A DNA stretch of 64,000 bases from Bacteroides sp. GM023 (GCF_014750685.1 NZ_JAAXGE010000013.1:62001-126000), one strand, 5' to 3'; shown: positions 17,854 through 26,581, numbered from the stretch's first letter. Translations and numbers: made by a program. Notes: generated by a model from the letters alone, not told the origin.

Positions 17854-17955
17854 CAGATGTGTTGCAGATACTTTATCTGCAACACATCTGCAACAGGTAT
17901 CTGCAACGCTATAAACTATTATATTTCAATCGAATACAACGATTTTGTTGCAGAT
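17854..17955. repeat. Right cluster of GTTGCAGAT boxes with 17-bp hairpin
   Basis: Copies at 17861-17869 and 17947-17955 (direct) and 17875-17883, 17886-17894 and 17899-17907 (reverse). The first two lie in a perfect 17-bp inverted repeat (17854-17870 with 17874-17890) with a 3-base loop, starting 8 bp after the VirE stop. It could act as terminator, protein site or both. Confidence 0.85.
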
Positions 17956-17962
17956 GGCAGAT
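17943..17962 (-). repeat. Right terminal inverted repeat of the VirE unit
   Basis: Exact reverse complement of 15304-15323, ending 2 bp before the stop codon of the converging Cys-rich gene. Confidence 0.8.
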
Positions 17963-17964
17963 AA

Positions 17965-18399
17965 TTACCATTTATATTCTTCTGTGTAGGAATCAAACAC
18001 AGGTTCTTCAGTTATACCTTTTTGGCGAAAAATTCTACGGATATATTCCTGCTGTTCAGGAGACAGATATTTCTCTTTGCGATAAAAGCGGTAATACATC
18101 GCGCGTCCGAAATAACCAAGCATCTGGCTTTTAAGTGCTTCCGCATCCTTATGGGGCACGTTATCCAACAAATGCCTTACTCCCCACGCTACCCGTATCT
18201 TCTTTATCGACTTATAAAAAGAACAAGCGTTTGCATCTTCCGGGATGCAATTGGGATTTACCACAGACAAAGTGGGATACTGATCGGTACTATGCATTGC
18301 TACCAAGCGATGCAAGCATTTTTCTCCTTTCGGACATTGGTTATTGAAGCAATGGGTAAAACCATAGGGCACTGCCTGATAGTCAAAATTTTCTTCCAT
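17965..18399 (-). CDS. Small Cys-rich protein (DUF6078-like)
   Basis: A 144-residue cytosolic protein. The N-terminus carries HC-x4-C-x5-C with Cys17, Cys22 and Cys28, plus Cys51 and Cys59, spaced like a small metal site. The C-terminal half is basic and helical (KKIRVAWGVRHLLDNV, YFGRAMYYRFYRKEKYLSPEQQEYIRRIF), which suits nucleic-acid or protein binding. I think it belongs to the Bacteroidales DUF6078 group, but the name is from memory. It converges on the VirE gene, and its stop abuts the right end repeat of that unit, so it may be a functional neighbour. Function is unknown. Confidence 0.7.
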   Translation of the reverse strand: MEENFDYQAVPYGFTHCFNNQCPKGEKCLHRLVAMHSTDQYPTLSVVNPNCIPEDANACSFYKSIKKIRVAWGVRHLLDNVPHKDAEALKSQMLGYFGRAMYYRFYRKEKYLSPEQQEYIRRIFRQKGITEEPVFDSYTEEYKW

Positions 18400-18434
18400 T
18401 ATCGTATTTTATTTTGCTTTCTTATTTGACGAAA

Positions 18435-18442
18435 CAAAGTTA
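18435..18442 (-). promoter_or_regulatory. -7 element of the Cys-rich protein gene
   Basis: Minus-strand TAACTTTG, about 36 bp before the start at 18399; a TTG lies 20 bp further upstream (18463-18465), close to the -33 position. Confidence 0.6.
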
Positions 18443-18516
18443 CAGCAAATTAATTAGTAAGACAATTTATATCGCATTTTTATTTTTCTGACCCGTTCCA
18501 CTATATATATTCGAAA

Positions 18517-19794
18517 TTACCTCAACAACCATTTCCAAACAGGAACAACTTCAATATCCATTCCATACTCAGAAATTATATTCTCCTCATCACGAGTAAT
18601 GATAAAAGCTTTTTTGAGAGAATAAACTTCCACAATTTTACGCAAAGCTCTCACCTCCCGTTCTCGGGTAAGAGGTTCGTCAATACTGTATGAGACTTGT
18701 ATTGCCATTTCTTCGTTTGGAAGATAAAAGTCCACTTCGACGCCTTTGTTATAGAAAAACACTCTATCATCCTCACCTTTTCTATAACGCTCGATAAGGT
18801 CGATAGCCACTATATTTTCCAATAGTTTGGCCTCCCCACCGACCAAAAAATTATTGAGCAATCCATTATCATAATAATACCGCTTGCAAGTAGAGGTACG
18901 TTCAACCAATGAATCTATGAAGTTGGGAATATTAAAAGTCAGATAAACATCATTCATATAAACCAGATAGTCGGCCAAAGTATTACGACTTATATTACTG
19001 CCGGAGGATTTGATAATATGCAGCAACCGGATTTGAGTAATCGGTTGCATCACGCTTTCAGCCAGTTTTCTGGCAAGCAAACGAATTGCGTTACCATTAC
19101 GAATTTCATTGCGAGCTATAATATCTCCCAATAATATCTTTTGGTACAACGAATTAATCCATTCTCTCTTATCAATTAACGAAAACATTTCCGCGAATCC
19201 CCCAAAATGAAAATAGATTTCAAACAATTTAATAACCTGCAAGCGCAAAGTTGGATTATATTCCCAATTTTTTTTCAATTCAACTTGATGATAGGTAAGA
19301 AACTCTGCAAATGAAAAAGGAAATATTTCCCGTATGATATATCTTCCCCCCAAAGTCGTAGCAATATCACTACTCAGCATCTTTGCATTACTTCCGGTAA
19401 TAAAAACTCTGTATTTAGAGTCGGCTAATCGACGGGCAAATTTTTCCCAGCCTTCAATATTCTGAATCTCATCAAGATAAATCAACGGTTTAGGATTATC
19501 ATACATCTCAGCATAGCATTCCAATAAAAGTCCCAGTTCCGAAGCTTCAATAGAAGCAATGCGCTCATCTTCAAAATTTATATAAAGAAAGTCCTCAATA
19601 ACCGCTTTACCCGATTTTATCCTATTCTGTATATCCTGATACATCTGATAAGATTTTCCGGCACGCCGAATACCTACCAATACATAATTGGCTTGTTCTT
19701 CAAAAAATATCGGTCTCTCGACCAATTGTATCTCATTGATTTCTTGCTGACGCTCAGCAATAATCGCCTTTATAATCCTTTTCTCCATATCCAT
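18517..19794 (-). CDS. AAA ATPase with DUF4143 domain
   Basis: A 425-residue protein of the common AAA_14 plus DUF4143 architecture. The P-loop GIRRAGKS lies at 41-48 and Walker B IYLDEIQ with Asp108/Glu109; the C-terminal DUF4143 domain (about 195-360) includes SGSNISRNTLADYLVYMNDVYL, a winged-helix-like segment, and ends in a nuclease-fold-like region (VFFYNKGVEVDFYLPNEEMAIQVSYS). Cellular function is not established; members are abundant and variable among Bacteroides strains. Translation may begin at Met1 or Met3. An inverted repeat straddles the promoter just upstream. Confidence 0.88.
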   Translation of the reverse strand: MDMEKRIIKAIIAERQQEINEIQLVERPIFFEEQANYVLVGIRRAGKSYQMYQDIQNRIKSGKAVIEDFLYINFEDERIASIEASELGLLLECYAEMYDNPKPLIYLDEIQNIEGWEKFARRLADSKYRVFITGSNAKMLSSDIATTLGGRYIIREIFPFSFAEFLTYHQVELKKNWEYNPTLRLQVIKLFEIYFHFGGFAEMFSLIDKREWINSLYQKILLGDIIARNEIRNGNAIRLLARKLAESVMQPITQIRLLHIIKSSGSNISRNTLADYLVYMNDVYLTFNIPNFIDSLVERTSTCKRYYYDNGLLNNFLVGGEAKLLENIVAIDLIERYRKGEDDRVFFYNKGVEVDFYLPNEEMAIQVSYSIDEPLTREREVRALRKIVEVYSLKKAFIITRDEENIISEYGMDIEVVPVWKWLLR

Positions 19795-19796
19795 TG

Positions 19797-19843
19797 CTTA
19801 ATATATTGAACAAATATAATGAAAATATGCTCAATATACTAAG
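19797..19843. promoter_or_regulatory. Inverted repeat around the ATPase promoter
   Basis: Arms 19797-19809 and 19831-19843 match as inverted copies at 12 of 13 bases. Between them lies the minus-strand -7 element TATATTTG (19811-19818). A repressor, perhaps the gene's own product, could act here; this is inferred from position. Confidence 0.5.
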
Positions 19844-19905
19844 CAATATCCATTTTTCCCTAGTCATAACAATCATTTTCTACAGTTCTGATAATGGAGA
19901 AAATA

Positions 19906-21381
19906 TCAATAATTATCCACCCGCATAAAACGTGCTATGAAATCCATATTTTCCTGAACCAGTTGTTTCCCTCTTTCCAACCCTTTGGTGGAATTAATAC
20001 AAGCATCGGGAAGCATATCATGTACTATCAGGTAATGCAACAGTTCCTTCGAAGTCGTTGCATCAGAAACAATAAAGTTGATGCCCTGCTCTTCCGCTTT
20101 TTCCTTATTATAATAAGGATTGCGTTCATCCTTTACCACCAGAGCGCCATCAGGAAGCACAGCCATATCCCGCACCTTATCTACATAGACAGCAAAGAAA
20201 TGTTGCTTTTTCATTTGCTCAGGCAATGTAAAGCTTTCATCCAACCCGATATGACTGTCGAACCACTTCAACATCTCTTCATAATCCTTAAAATACAGCA
20301 TAGGATGATTCTCATTGATTTTCAAAATTTTATCATATAAGATAGGATCACCCCCTATCGCAGCCATATTTTCCTTATAGGCATCAAAAAGCTTCGTTCC
20401 TAAGCTCCATGAACTTATACCATTCACCAGCCATTCACCATCAAATTTCACTAATGAACCGATGAAACTTTTATTATCCAACAAGGTAGTATCCGGTAAT
20501 TTGTTAAAAGAATCGCGGGGAATAATGTACTCTTCCCCTTTGATATCCTCCAGGCAAATTGTTTGTGAATCATATCTCTTCAACAAATAAACGGCATACT
20601 TTAAAGATTTGATCGCTGCAACACGTTCGCTCTCTTCTTTCATCCCCCAATGGGCCAATATAGCTGCCAGCCAATCATGAGCATAAAGAGCCAAAGGTCC
20701 GGTCTTTTCACAGCACGATATTATCGAGTCTACAGCATAAGCAAGCGATGAATCATCCAAGCTATTTCCTAGCAACGCATTCACTTCATCTTCCACTTTA
20801 GTTATCCGCTCATCTATGAAAGGCTCGAACAAGTAAACTTCACTTATCAAACGAGTCAGCATAAGCTTCACTGAATAGAAATCTCTATAATAAGATGGAT
20901 TCTTCAAATGTTCCAACATCTCTGTATTCATAGGGGCCTCCTCAAACTCAGCATCCAATACCTCATAAATCATTGAAGCCATTTTTACCAAGTATGGATT
21001 CTCCGGATTCAAAAAAGTCCCATCCTTTTCTTTCTGAAGAATCATCCACACAAGGAAGCATACATCTTCTAAATTTACTTCGTCCTGATAATATTCTTCT
21101 TCATCCAAATCATAAAAAGGAAGATATTTACCATACAACTCTTTATGCTTGGAAGTAAAAGTTTGCCATATACCGATGCCGGACACGACATCTTCAAAAT
21201 AATAAGCCGCAGCCATAGCAAAGCGTTCGCACATAAATTCTCCTTCATCCCTTCCGATTTCTGAGAAGCGAATTATACCATACAGTTTACGCGCCAACTT
21301 TACATAATAAAAATCAGAAGCATTAGTTTGGATATCGAGATGTCCTGAATTCCATGAATTTATATTTATCAAGCTTTTCAT
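19906..21381 (-). CDS. Uncharacterised 491-residue protein, coupled to ispG
   Basis: A 491-residue soluble acidic protein with no signal peptide or membrane segment and no motif I recognise. The first half is helical (for example VNLEDVCFLVWMILQKEKDG and LKNPSYYRDFYSVKLMLTRLISEVY); the second half contains a beta-rich part (KFDGEWLVNGISSWSLG) and ends with segments naming an internal value store (MAVLPDGALVVKDERNPYYN). Its start overlaps the ispG stop by one base (TAATG), so it is translated with ispG and closes the rpoN-to-ispG run. It may be a Bacteroidales-specific protein; function unknown. Confidence 0.75.
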   Translation of the reverse strand: MKSLININSWNSGHLDIQTNASDFYYVKLARKLYGIIRFSEIGRDEGEFMCERFAMAAAYYFEDVVSGIGIWQTFTSKHKELYGKYLPFYDLDEEEYYQDEVNLEDVCFLVWMILQKEKDGTFLNPENPYLVKMASMIYEVLDAEFEEAPMNTEMLEHLKNPSYYRDFYSVKLMLTRLISEVYLFEPFIDERITKVEDEVNALLGNSLDDSSLAYAVDSIISCCEKTGPLALYAHDWLAAILAHWGMKEESERVAAIKSLKYAVYLLKRYDSQTICLEDIKGEEYIIPRDSFNKLPDTTLLDNKSFIGSLVKFDGEWLVNGISSWSLGTKLFDAYKENMAAIGGDPILYDKILKINENHPMLYFKDYEEMLKWFDSHIGLDESFTLPEQMKKQHFFAVYVDKVRDMAVLPDGALVVKDERNPYYNKEKAEEQGINFIVSDATTSKELLHYLIVHDMLPDACINSTKGLERGKQLVQENMDFIARFMRVDNY

Positions 21382-23231
21382 TATGCCATTCTTGTGTTGT
21401 TTTCTTCCCTGTCATTCCTGATAAATTCCAGCAATCTTTCCACTGCTTCTTCTTCAGGGATATTCTTTTCGACACAAACTTTGCCTTTATAAAGACTAAT
21501 CTTGCCACGTCCGGCACCTACATAACCATAGTCAGCATCCGCCATTTCACCGGGGCCATTCACAATGCATCCCATGATACCAATCTTCAATCCTGTCAGG
21601 TGTGAAGTAGCTGCCTTGATGCGGGCAATTGTCTTTTCCAAGTCGTAGAGCGTACGTCCACAACCGGGACAAGAGATATATTCTGTCTTGGAAGTGCGGG
21701 TACGTCCGGCTTGCAGGATTCCGAAAGCAGTTGCGTCTACTACTGCATGGCTCAGGTTACCTTGATTGAACAGGAAGATTCCATCGCAAAGTCCGTCAAA
21801 AATCAATGCGCCCATATCGGCGGCAGATTTTATCTGCAAATCCTCCGCATTATCTTCTGCGTAATGCTGGAAGAAGACAACCGGATTTTGCAAACCTTCC
21901 GTTGTCAGTTGATGTACCAATGCACGGTGCTCGCCCAAACGGTTCGGGTGATTGCTTTGGGAAACGATGACTACTTCGGGATGTTGCTTCAGGCAGGCAA
22001 TCACTTCATCAGTCTGTGCCATATAGGGCATAAACAAGAATTTGAGTTCTGCATTGCAGCCGCCCATCAGTGGCAGTTGCGCATGGTTAAAAGCAGGCCA
22101 GGTGCCGGGTTCCCCCTTCCATACGTCGGCATCGAGGATATATTCTACACCGTCTTCCCGTTGTTCGGGCAAAGCGCGTCCGGCATAGATATAATCCGGG
22201 GTGAATTGGGGATTCACCTCCGTCTTTCCATCCATACGGTCGGCAATCACCACAGGTACGTGTTCGCCACCGATATTGCGGACAGCTTTCGTCTTCCGTC
22301 GTTCGGGAGACAGATAATTGAAGTCCGGTGCTTCCAGTCCCGGGATATATGGATGGTTCTGCCTCAGCAGGATGTAATCTACCAGTTTGCGGGCTACGGG
22401 AATTTCTGCTTCGGGCGCTTCGCTCAAAGACACACGGATGGTATCACCCAGTCCGTCGTTCAACAGCGCTCCGATGCCGAGAGCAGACTTGATACGTCCG
22501 TCCTCACCGTCTCCGGCTTCCGTCACTCCGAGGTGCAACGGGAAGGCCATGCCCTCTTTTTCCATTACGTCTGCCAACAGGCGGACGGTTTTCACCATGA
22601 CGACTGTATTGGACGCTTTGATAGAAATCACTACGTCGGTGAAGTTCTCTTCGACACAGATACGAAGAAATTCCATGCAGGATTCTACCATTCCGGCGGG
22701 TGTGTCACCATAACGTGACATGATGCGGTCGGACAAAGAGCCATGGTTTACTCCGATGCGGATAGCCGTGTGGTTCTCTTTGCAGATATTCAGGAAAGGA
22801 ACAAACCGGTCATGAATCTTTTGTATTTCCTGCGCGTACTCTTCGTCTGTATATTCGAGTTTCTTAAAAGTACGGGCAGCATCTACATAATTTCCCGGAT
22901 TGATACGCACCTTTTCCGCATATTGAGCGGCTACATCGGCCACTTTCGGGTTGAAGTGTACATCGGCAACCAACGGAACCATATATCCCTGGCTGCGCAA
23001 ACCGATGTTGATATTCATCAGGTTTTCCGCTTCCTTGATGCCCTGCGTTGTCAGGCGAACATATTCGCCACCTGCGTCAACAATTCGCTTTGCCTGTTCC
23101 ACACAAGCCTCGGTATCCTGCGTAGATGTGTTGGTCATCGACTGGACACGAATAGAATTGGGGCCGCCCAACGGTACAGCCCCAATATTCACTTCTGTGG
23201 TTTCTCTTCGAAAATAATTGAATAGATCCAT
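21381..23231 (-). CDS. ispG: 4-hydroxy-3-methylbut-2-enyl-diphosphate synthase (long form)
   Basis: A 616-residue IspG (GcpE). It reduces methylerythritol cyclodiphosphate to HMBPP in the non-mevalonate isoprenoid pathway with a [4Fe-4S] cluster. The N-terminal TIM barrel begins VNIGAVPLGGPNSIRVQSMTNT; the C-terminal cluster domain has the ligands Cys521 and Cys524 (SCPGCGRT) and Cys555 (IMGCIVNGPGE), with Glu562 completing the site. The length is well above the roughly 370 residues of E. coli IspG because of a central insert (about 285-500), as in Bacteroidetes and plant enzymes. The start overlaps the purE stop by one base. Confidence 0.97.
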   Translation of the reverse strand: MDLFNYFRRETTEVNIGAVPLGGPNSIRVQSMTNTSTQDTEACVEQAKRIVDAGGEYVRLTTQGIKEAENLMNINIGLRSQGYMVPLVADVHFNPKVADVAAQYAEKVRINPGNYVDAARTFKKLEYTDEEYAQEIQKIHDRFVPFLNICKENHTAIRIGVNHGSLSDRIMSRYGDTPAGMVESCMEFLRICVEENFTDVVISIKASNTVVMVKTVRLLADVMEKEGMAFPLHLGVTEAGDGEDGRIKSALGIGALLNDGLGDTIRVSLSEAPEAEIPVARKLVDYILLRQNHPYIPGLEAPDFNYLSPERRKTKAVRNIGGEHVPVVIADRMDGKTEVNPQFTPDYIYAGRALPEQREDGVEYILDADVWKGEPGTWPAFNHAQLPLMGGCNAELKFLFMPYMAQTDEVIACLKQHPEVVIVSQSNHPNRLGEHRALVHQLTTEGLQNPVVFFQHYAEDNAEDLQIKSAADMGALIFDGLCDGIFLFNQGNLSHAVVDATAFGILQAGRTRTSKTEYISCPGCGRTLYDLEKTIARIKAATSHLTGLKIGIMGCIVNGPGEMADADYGYVGAGRGKISLYKGKVCVEKNIPEEEAVERLLEFIRNDREENNTRMA

Positions 23232-23740
23232 TAGTTCGTTTTATATTCAAACTTCACTTCTTTCAGTTCTTCGTTTGCTTTTACGATTTTCTTTTTCAGT
23301 CCTTCTTTGTAAGCAGCAAAAGCTTCCGCCAAATTCTCGTCACTCAATGCAAGCATCTGAATAGCTAGGATAGCCGCATTCATCGCGCCATTAATAGCAA
23401 CGGTGGCTACGGGAATACCCGGAGGCATCTGAATGATAGAGTAAAGGGCGTCTACACCATCGAGAACGGAACCTTTTACGGGTACTCCGATAACGGGAAG
23501 CGTAGTGTTAGCCGCAATTACACCAGGAAGGGCGGCAGCCATTCCGGCAGCAGCAATAATCACTTTGATGCCACGGTTGCAGGCATTCTTGGCAAACTCT
23601 TCCACAGCCTCGGGCGTGCGGTGAGCAGAAAGTGCGTTCATTTCGAACGGTACATGCATATCATTCAGCAGTTGCGCAGCCTTCTCCATTACGGGGAGGT
23701 CGGACGTGCTGCCCATGATAATACTTACAATTGGAGTCAT
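23231..23740 (-). CDS. purE: N5-carboxyaminoimidazole ribonucleotide mutase
   Basis: A 169-residue class I PurE, which moves the carboxylate of N5-CAIR to give CAIR in purine synthesis. The signature VSIIMGSTSDLPVMEKA at the N-terminus and SAHRTPE with the conserved His near residue 40 are present, followed by IIAAAGMAAALPGVIAANT. Length is normal. It follows gcvH by 52 bp and overlaps ispG by one base, so all are probably one transcript. Confidence 0.97.
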   Translation of the reverse strand: MTPIVSIIMGSTSDLPVMEKAAQLLNDMHVPFEMNALSAHRTPEAVEEFAKNACNRGIKVIIAAAGMAAALPGVIAANTTLPVIGVPVKGSVLDGVDALYSIIQMPPGIPVATVAINGAMNAAILAIQMLALSDENLAEAFAAYKEGLKKKIVKANEELKEVKFEYKTN

Positions 23741-23792
23741 TTTGATTTACTATTTTACGATTTTCTATTTACTATTTAAAGTGGGGTAAGAG

Positions 23793-24173
23793 TTATCCGT
23801 TTACCACAGCTTTATAGCCTTCGGCACCCAGCAAGTCTTCTACGTCTTTCAGGTTTGCCGGTTTCATTTTAATCAGCCAGCCTTCACCATAAGGGTCCTT
23901 GTTCACCAGCTCCGGATTTTCTTCCAGCGCTTCGTTTTGTTCCATCACTTCACCCGCTACCGGCAGGAAAAGGTCGGAAATAGTCTTTACTACCTCGATG
24001 GTTCCGAAAACTTCATCAGCTTCCAACGATTCACCAACAGTAGGTATATCTACGAACACAATATCACCCAATTGTTCTTGAGCATAGTCTGTGATACCAA
24101 CATAAGCAATGTCTCCTTCAACGCGAATCCATTCGTGTTCGTTCGTGTACTTCAAATTCTGTGGAAAGTCCAT
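23793..24173 (-). CDS. gcvH: Glycine cleavage system H protein
   Basis: A 126-residue lipoyl carrier that shuttles the aminomethyl group between P, T and L proteins of glycine cleavage. The lipoylated residue is Lys63 in GTIEVVKTISDL, and the family lines YTNEHEWIRVEGDIAYVGITDYAQEQLGDIVFVDIP are complete. The other gcv genes are not in the window, so H is encoded apart from them. It lies 29 bp downstream of the PAP2-like gene and 52 bp before purE on the same strand. Confidence 0.97.
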   Translation of the reverse strand: MDFPQNLKYTNEHEWIRVEGDIAYVGITDYAQEQLGDIVFVDIPTVGESLEADEVFGTIEVVKTISDLFLPVAGEVMEQNEALEENPELVNKDPYGEGWLIKMKPANLKDVEDLLGAEGYKAVVNG

Positions 24174-24202
24174 AATAATTAGTTTTTAGGATTTATACTG
24201 TT

Positions 24203-24874
24203 TTAAAATAAAAATATTCGAAATAAGGAATTGCTCATCGGATGAAGCACCAAAAGGGCACATACCAGACCGACCGCAAAGCCGGAAAGTACCTCACCCA
24301 ATGTATGATGTCCCAGGATGATACGGGCTGAACCGAGTATCCCGGCTATCAGGATAAACAGGCATAACCAACCTACCGGATTATAGCCGAACAGGGCACT
24401 GAAAGAAACCAGTCCGCCTATCACTCCACCCATTCCGGCCATATGTTCGCTCAATTTCCATTTCAGGTTGACTGCAATGCAAATGACAGATACCACCAGG
24501 GAGGCCAGAATAATGCCTGTCATATACCAGGGTATATTCAGTTTGCGCATCATCAACAGGCAGAATACATAGGAGATGATAGTCAGCAGGATAGGTATAT
24601 AGCGTTTCTTACGTTCACTCAATTCCTGACGGTCAAAACCATTAATCTTGCGAAACAGGAAAATGGTGATGGTAGGTGTCAGTATGGTGAAGCAGTAAAC
24701 GATTCCCAATACAATCAACTTATACACCATCGGCATGATGCGTAGATAAGAAAACAGGAATAACACCAGAAACGACAAAAACGGAATGGAAAATGGGGTA
24801 AACAATATCGAAGTGACTCTCGCCACCTGCAACATTGACTTATCCGCTATGATATGCTCTCTTTCTCTGTCCAC
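24203..24874 (-). CDS. PAP2-like integral membrane protein
   Basis: A 223-residue protein with about six hydrophobic segments. Near the C-terminus it has SEHMAG and SARIILGHHTLGE, in the place of the PSGH and SRxxxxxHxxxD motifs of PAP2 lipid phosphatases; the final Asp is Glu and the first motif is altered. It could be a phosphatase of undecaprenyl or phosphatidyl phosphates with a divergent site, or a non-catalytic relative. Its place between rpoN and gcvH does not define a substrate. Confidence 0.75.
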   Translation of the reverse strand: MDREREHIIADKSMLQVARVTSILFTPFSIPFLSFLVLFLFSYLRIMPMVYKLIVLGIVYCFTILTPTITIFLFRKINGFDRQELSERKKRYIPILLTIISYVFCLLMMRKLNIPWYMTGIILASLVVSVICIAVNLKWKLSEHMAGMGGVIGGLVSFSALFGYNPVGWLCLFILIAGILGSARIILGHHTLGEVLSGFAVGLVCALLVLHPMSNSLFRIFLF

Positions 24875-24958
24875 TTCTTTTTTAATTACTGATTATTAAT
24901 TGCAAATTACAACTCTCGTTCCTATAATATCAATTGTCCATTCTTATTTCCGAAGCCG

Positions 24959-26443
24959 CTATTTCCTAAGCCGCGCCACCGGTATATTCAGTTGCTGGCG
25001 GTATTTGGCTACGGTCCGGCGGGCAATGGGGTATCCTTTTTCTTTCAGGATTTCTGCCAGTTCATCATCGGTCAGTGGCTTTTTCTTGTCCTCTCCGTCG
25101 ATACATTCTTTCAGAATCTTACGGATTTCGCGGACGGACATTTCCTCTCCGTCTTCCGTGGTATATCCGTCGCTGAAGAAGAATTTAAGCGGATAGATGC
25201 CGTAATTCGTCTGCACATATTTACTGTTGCTGACACGGGAGATAGTCGATATATCCAGTCCTGTACGTTCGGCTACGTCTTTCAGAATCATCGGCTTCAA
25301 CAGGGATTCGTCTCCGTCGATGAAAAACGGTCGTTGCAGGTCGATGATTGCCTGCATGGTGGTCATCAGTGTATTCTGACGTTGTTTGACAGCGTCGATG
25401 AATCCTTGTGCCGCGTCCATCTTCTGCTTTAGGAACATCATTGCTTCTTTGGATTCTTTGGACTGGTTGGCTCTATTTTTAGTATGTTCTTCCACCATTT
25501 CCGTAAAGTCACGGCTCATGCGGAGTTCGGGGACATTACGGTTATTGAGACTTATATTGATCGTTCCGTCATCATACGTTTCCACGATAAAGTCGGGAAT
25601 TATCTGCTGAAGATTTCTGCCGATGGTTTCGCCCAAAGAAGCGCCGGGTCGGGGATTCAGTTTGGTGATTTCGCAGATGGCGTCATTGAATGTTTCTTCA
25701 TCAATATCCAGCTTCTTTATGATTTTCTCCCAATGCTTGCGGGTGAACTCTTCGTAGCAGTCACGGATGATGCGTTCTTCGAGGTCGAGTATGGGATTGG
25801 GAGTTCTTTCTGTCTCTTTCTTCCGGTCAATCTGTATCAACAGACATTCCTGAAGGCTACGGGCACCAATACCTGCCGGATCAAAGTCCTGCAAGATGCA
25901 CAATGCTTCTTCGAGTTCTTCTTCTGTGGATTCTATGCCGGCATAAATAGCCAGTTCGTCACAGATGCTTTCCAAAGATTTACGGAGCAGTCCGTCGTCA
26001 TCCAATGAGCCGATCAGGTATTCTACCAGGTCGCATTGATGTTCTGTCAAATTCCGTTCACGGAGTTGCTCTTTCAGTATTTCATAAAAAGAAGTGGTGT
26101 CGGAGAAGGGGATATCTTCCGCCTGCTCGTCTTTCGAGCGGTTATTCTCTTGCAGTTTATAGTCGGGAATATCATCTTCGGTGAGGTAGTCACCTAAAGA
26201 GTCATAGTCATTGGCATCACTCTCCATGCCATCTTCCGCACCGTCGGCATCGGAAAATTCATCGGCGGCATTATCTTCTTTGCCTTCTTCAAGTGCCGGA
26301 TTTTCAAGCAGTTCGGCATGGATACGGTCTTCCAGCTCTACTGCGGGAAGTTCCAACAATTTCACGACCAGAATCTGCTGTGGCGAGAGCGTCTGTACTT
26401 GCTGTTGCGCCTGAGATTGTATTTGACGGGAACCTTGTGCCAT
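24959..26443 (-). CDS. rpoN: RNA polymerase sigma-54 factor
   Basis: A 494-residue RpoN. The Gln-rich region I (QIQSQAQQQVQTLSPQQILVVKLLELP) is at the N-terminus, an acidic region II follows (about 55-120), and the RpoN box ARRTVAKYR lies at 474-482 near the C-terminus. Sigma-54 directs enhancer-dependent transcription by AAA+ activators. No activator gene is seen nearby. It leads the minus-strand run PAP2-gcvH-purE-ispG, with an 84-bp gap to the next gene. Confidence 0.97.
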   Translation of the reverse strand: MAQGSRQIQSQAQQQVQTLSPQQILVVKLLELPAVELEDRIHAELLENPALEEGKEDNAADEFSDADGAEDGMESDANDYDSLGDYLTEDDIPDYKLQENNRSKDEQAEDIPFSDTTSFYEILKEQLRERNLTEHQCDLVEYLIGSLDDDGLLRKSLESICDELAIYAGIESTEEELEEALCILQDFDPAGIGARSLQECLLIQIDRKKETERTPNPILDLEERIIRDCYEEFTRKHWEKIIKKLDIDEETFNDAICEITKLNPRPGASLGETIGRNLQQIIPDFIVETYDDGTINISLNNRNVPELRMSRDFTEMVEEHTKNRANQSKESKEAMMFLKQKMDAAQGFIDAVKQRQNTLMTTMQAIIDLQRPFFIDGDESLLKPMILKDVAERTGLDISTISRVSNSKYVQTNYGIYPLKFFFSDGYTTEDGEEMSVREIRKILKECIDGEDKKKPLTDDELAEILKEKGYPIARRTVAKYRQQLNIPVARLRK

Positions 26444-26546
26444 ATTCGTTTTTGCTTTCTACTATTTCTCGCTACAAAAGTAACTTTTTAACGAGAGATT
26501 ACACAGATTAAGGGGATTATTTTTAATCCTATAACACAAAATTCGT

Positions 26547-26554
26547 TATCTTTG
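26547..26554 (+). promoter_or_regulatory. -7 element of the pepP-like gene
   Basis: TATCTTTG, a full TAnnTTTG match, 28 bp before the ATG at 26582. A TTTT at 26521-26524 is the best -33 partner. Confidence 0.65.
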
Positions 26555-26581
26555 TTGCACGAACTTAAAATTTAGGACCAT

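Larger units (their letters stand above)
15304..17962. other. VirE unit bounded by inverted repeats
   Basis: A compact unit of about 2.66 kb. Its ends are perfect 20-bp inverted repeats (15304-15323 and 17943-17962). Five copies of GTTGCAGAT, in both orientations, sit within about 110 bp of each end. Next to the left cluster are six 22-bp iterons, then the VirE primase/helicase gene. No integrase or transposase gene and no clear target duplication is visible. The layout resembles a minimal replication unit or a domesticated mobile element; this is inference. Confidence 0.55.

Noticed and set aside
17879..17894. DnaA boxes in the right cluster
   Set aside because: TTATCTGCA-like words match the DnaA box at only 7 of 9 bases and belong to the GTTGCAGAT repeat instead.
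21711..22718. 335-residue plus-strand frame
   Set aside because: It is the antisense shadow of ispG and has no family features.
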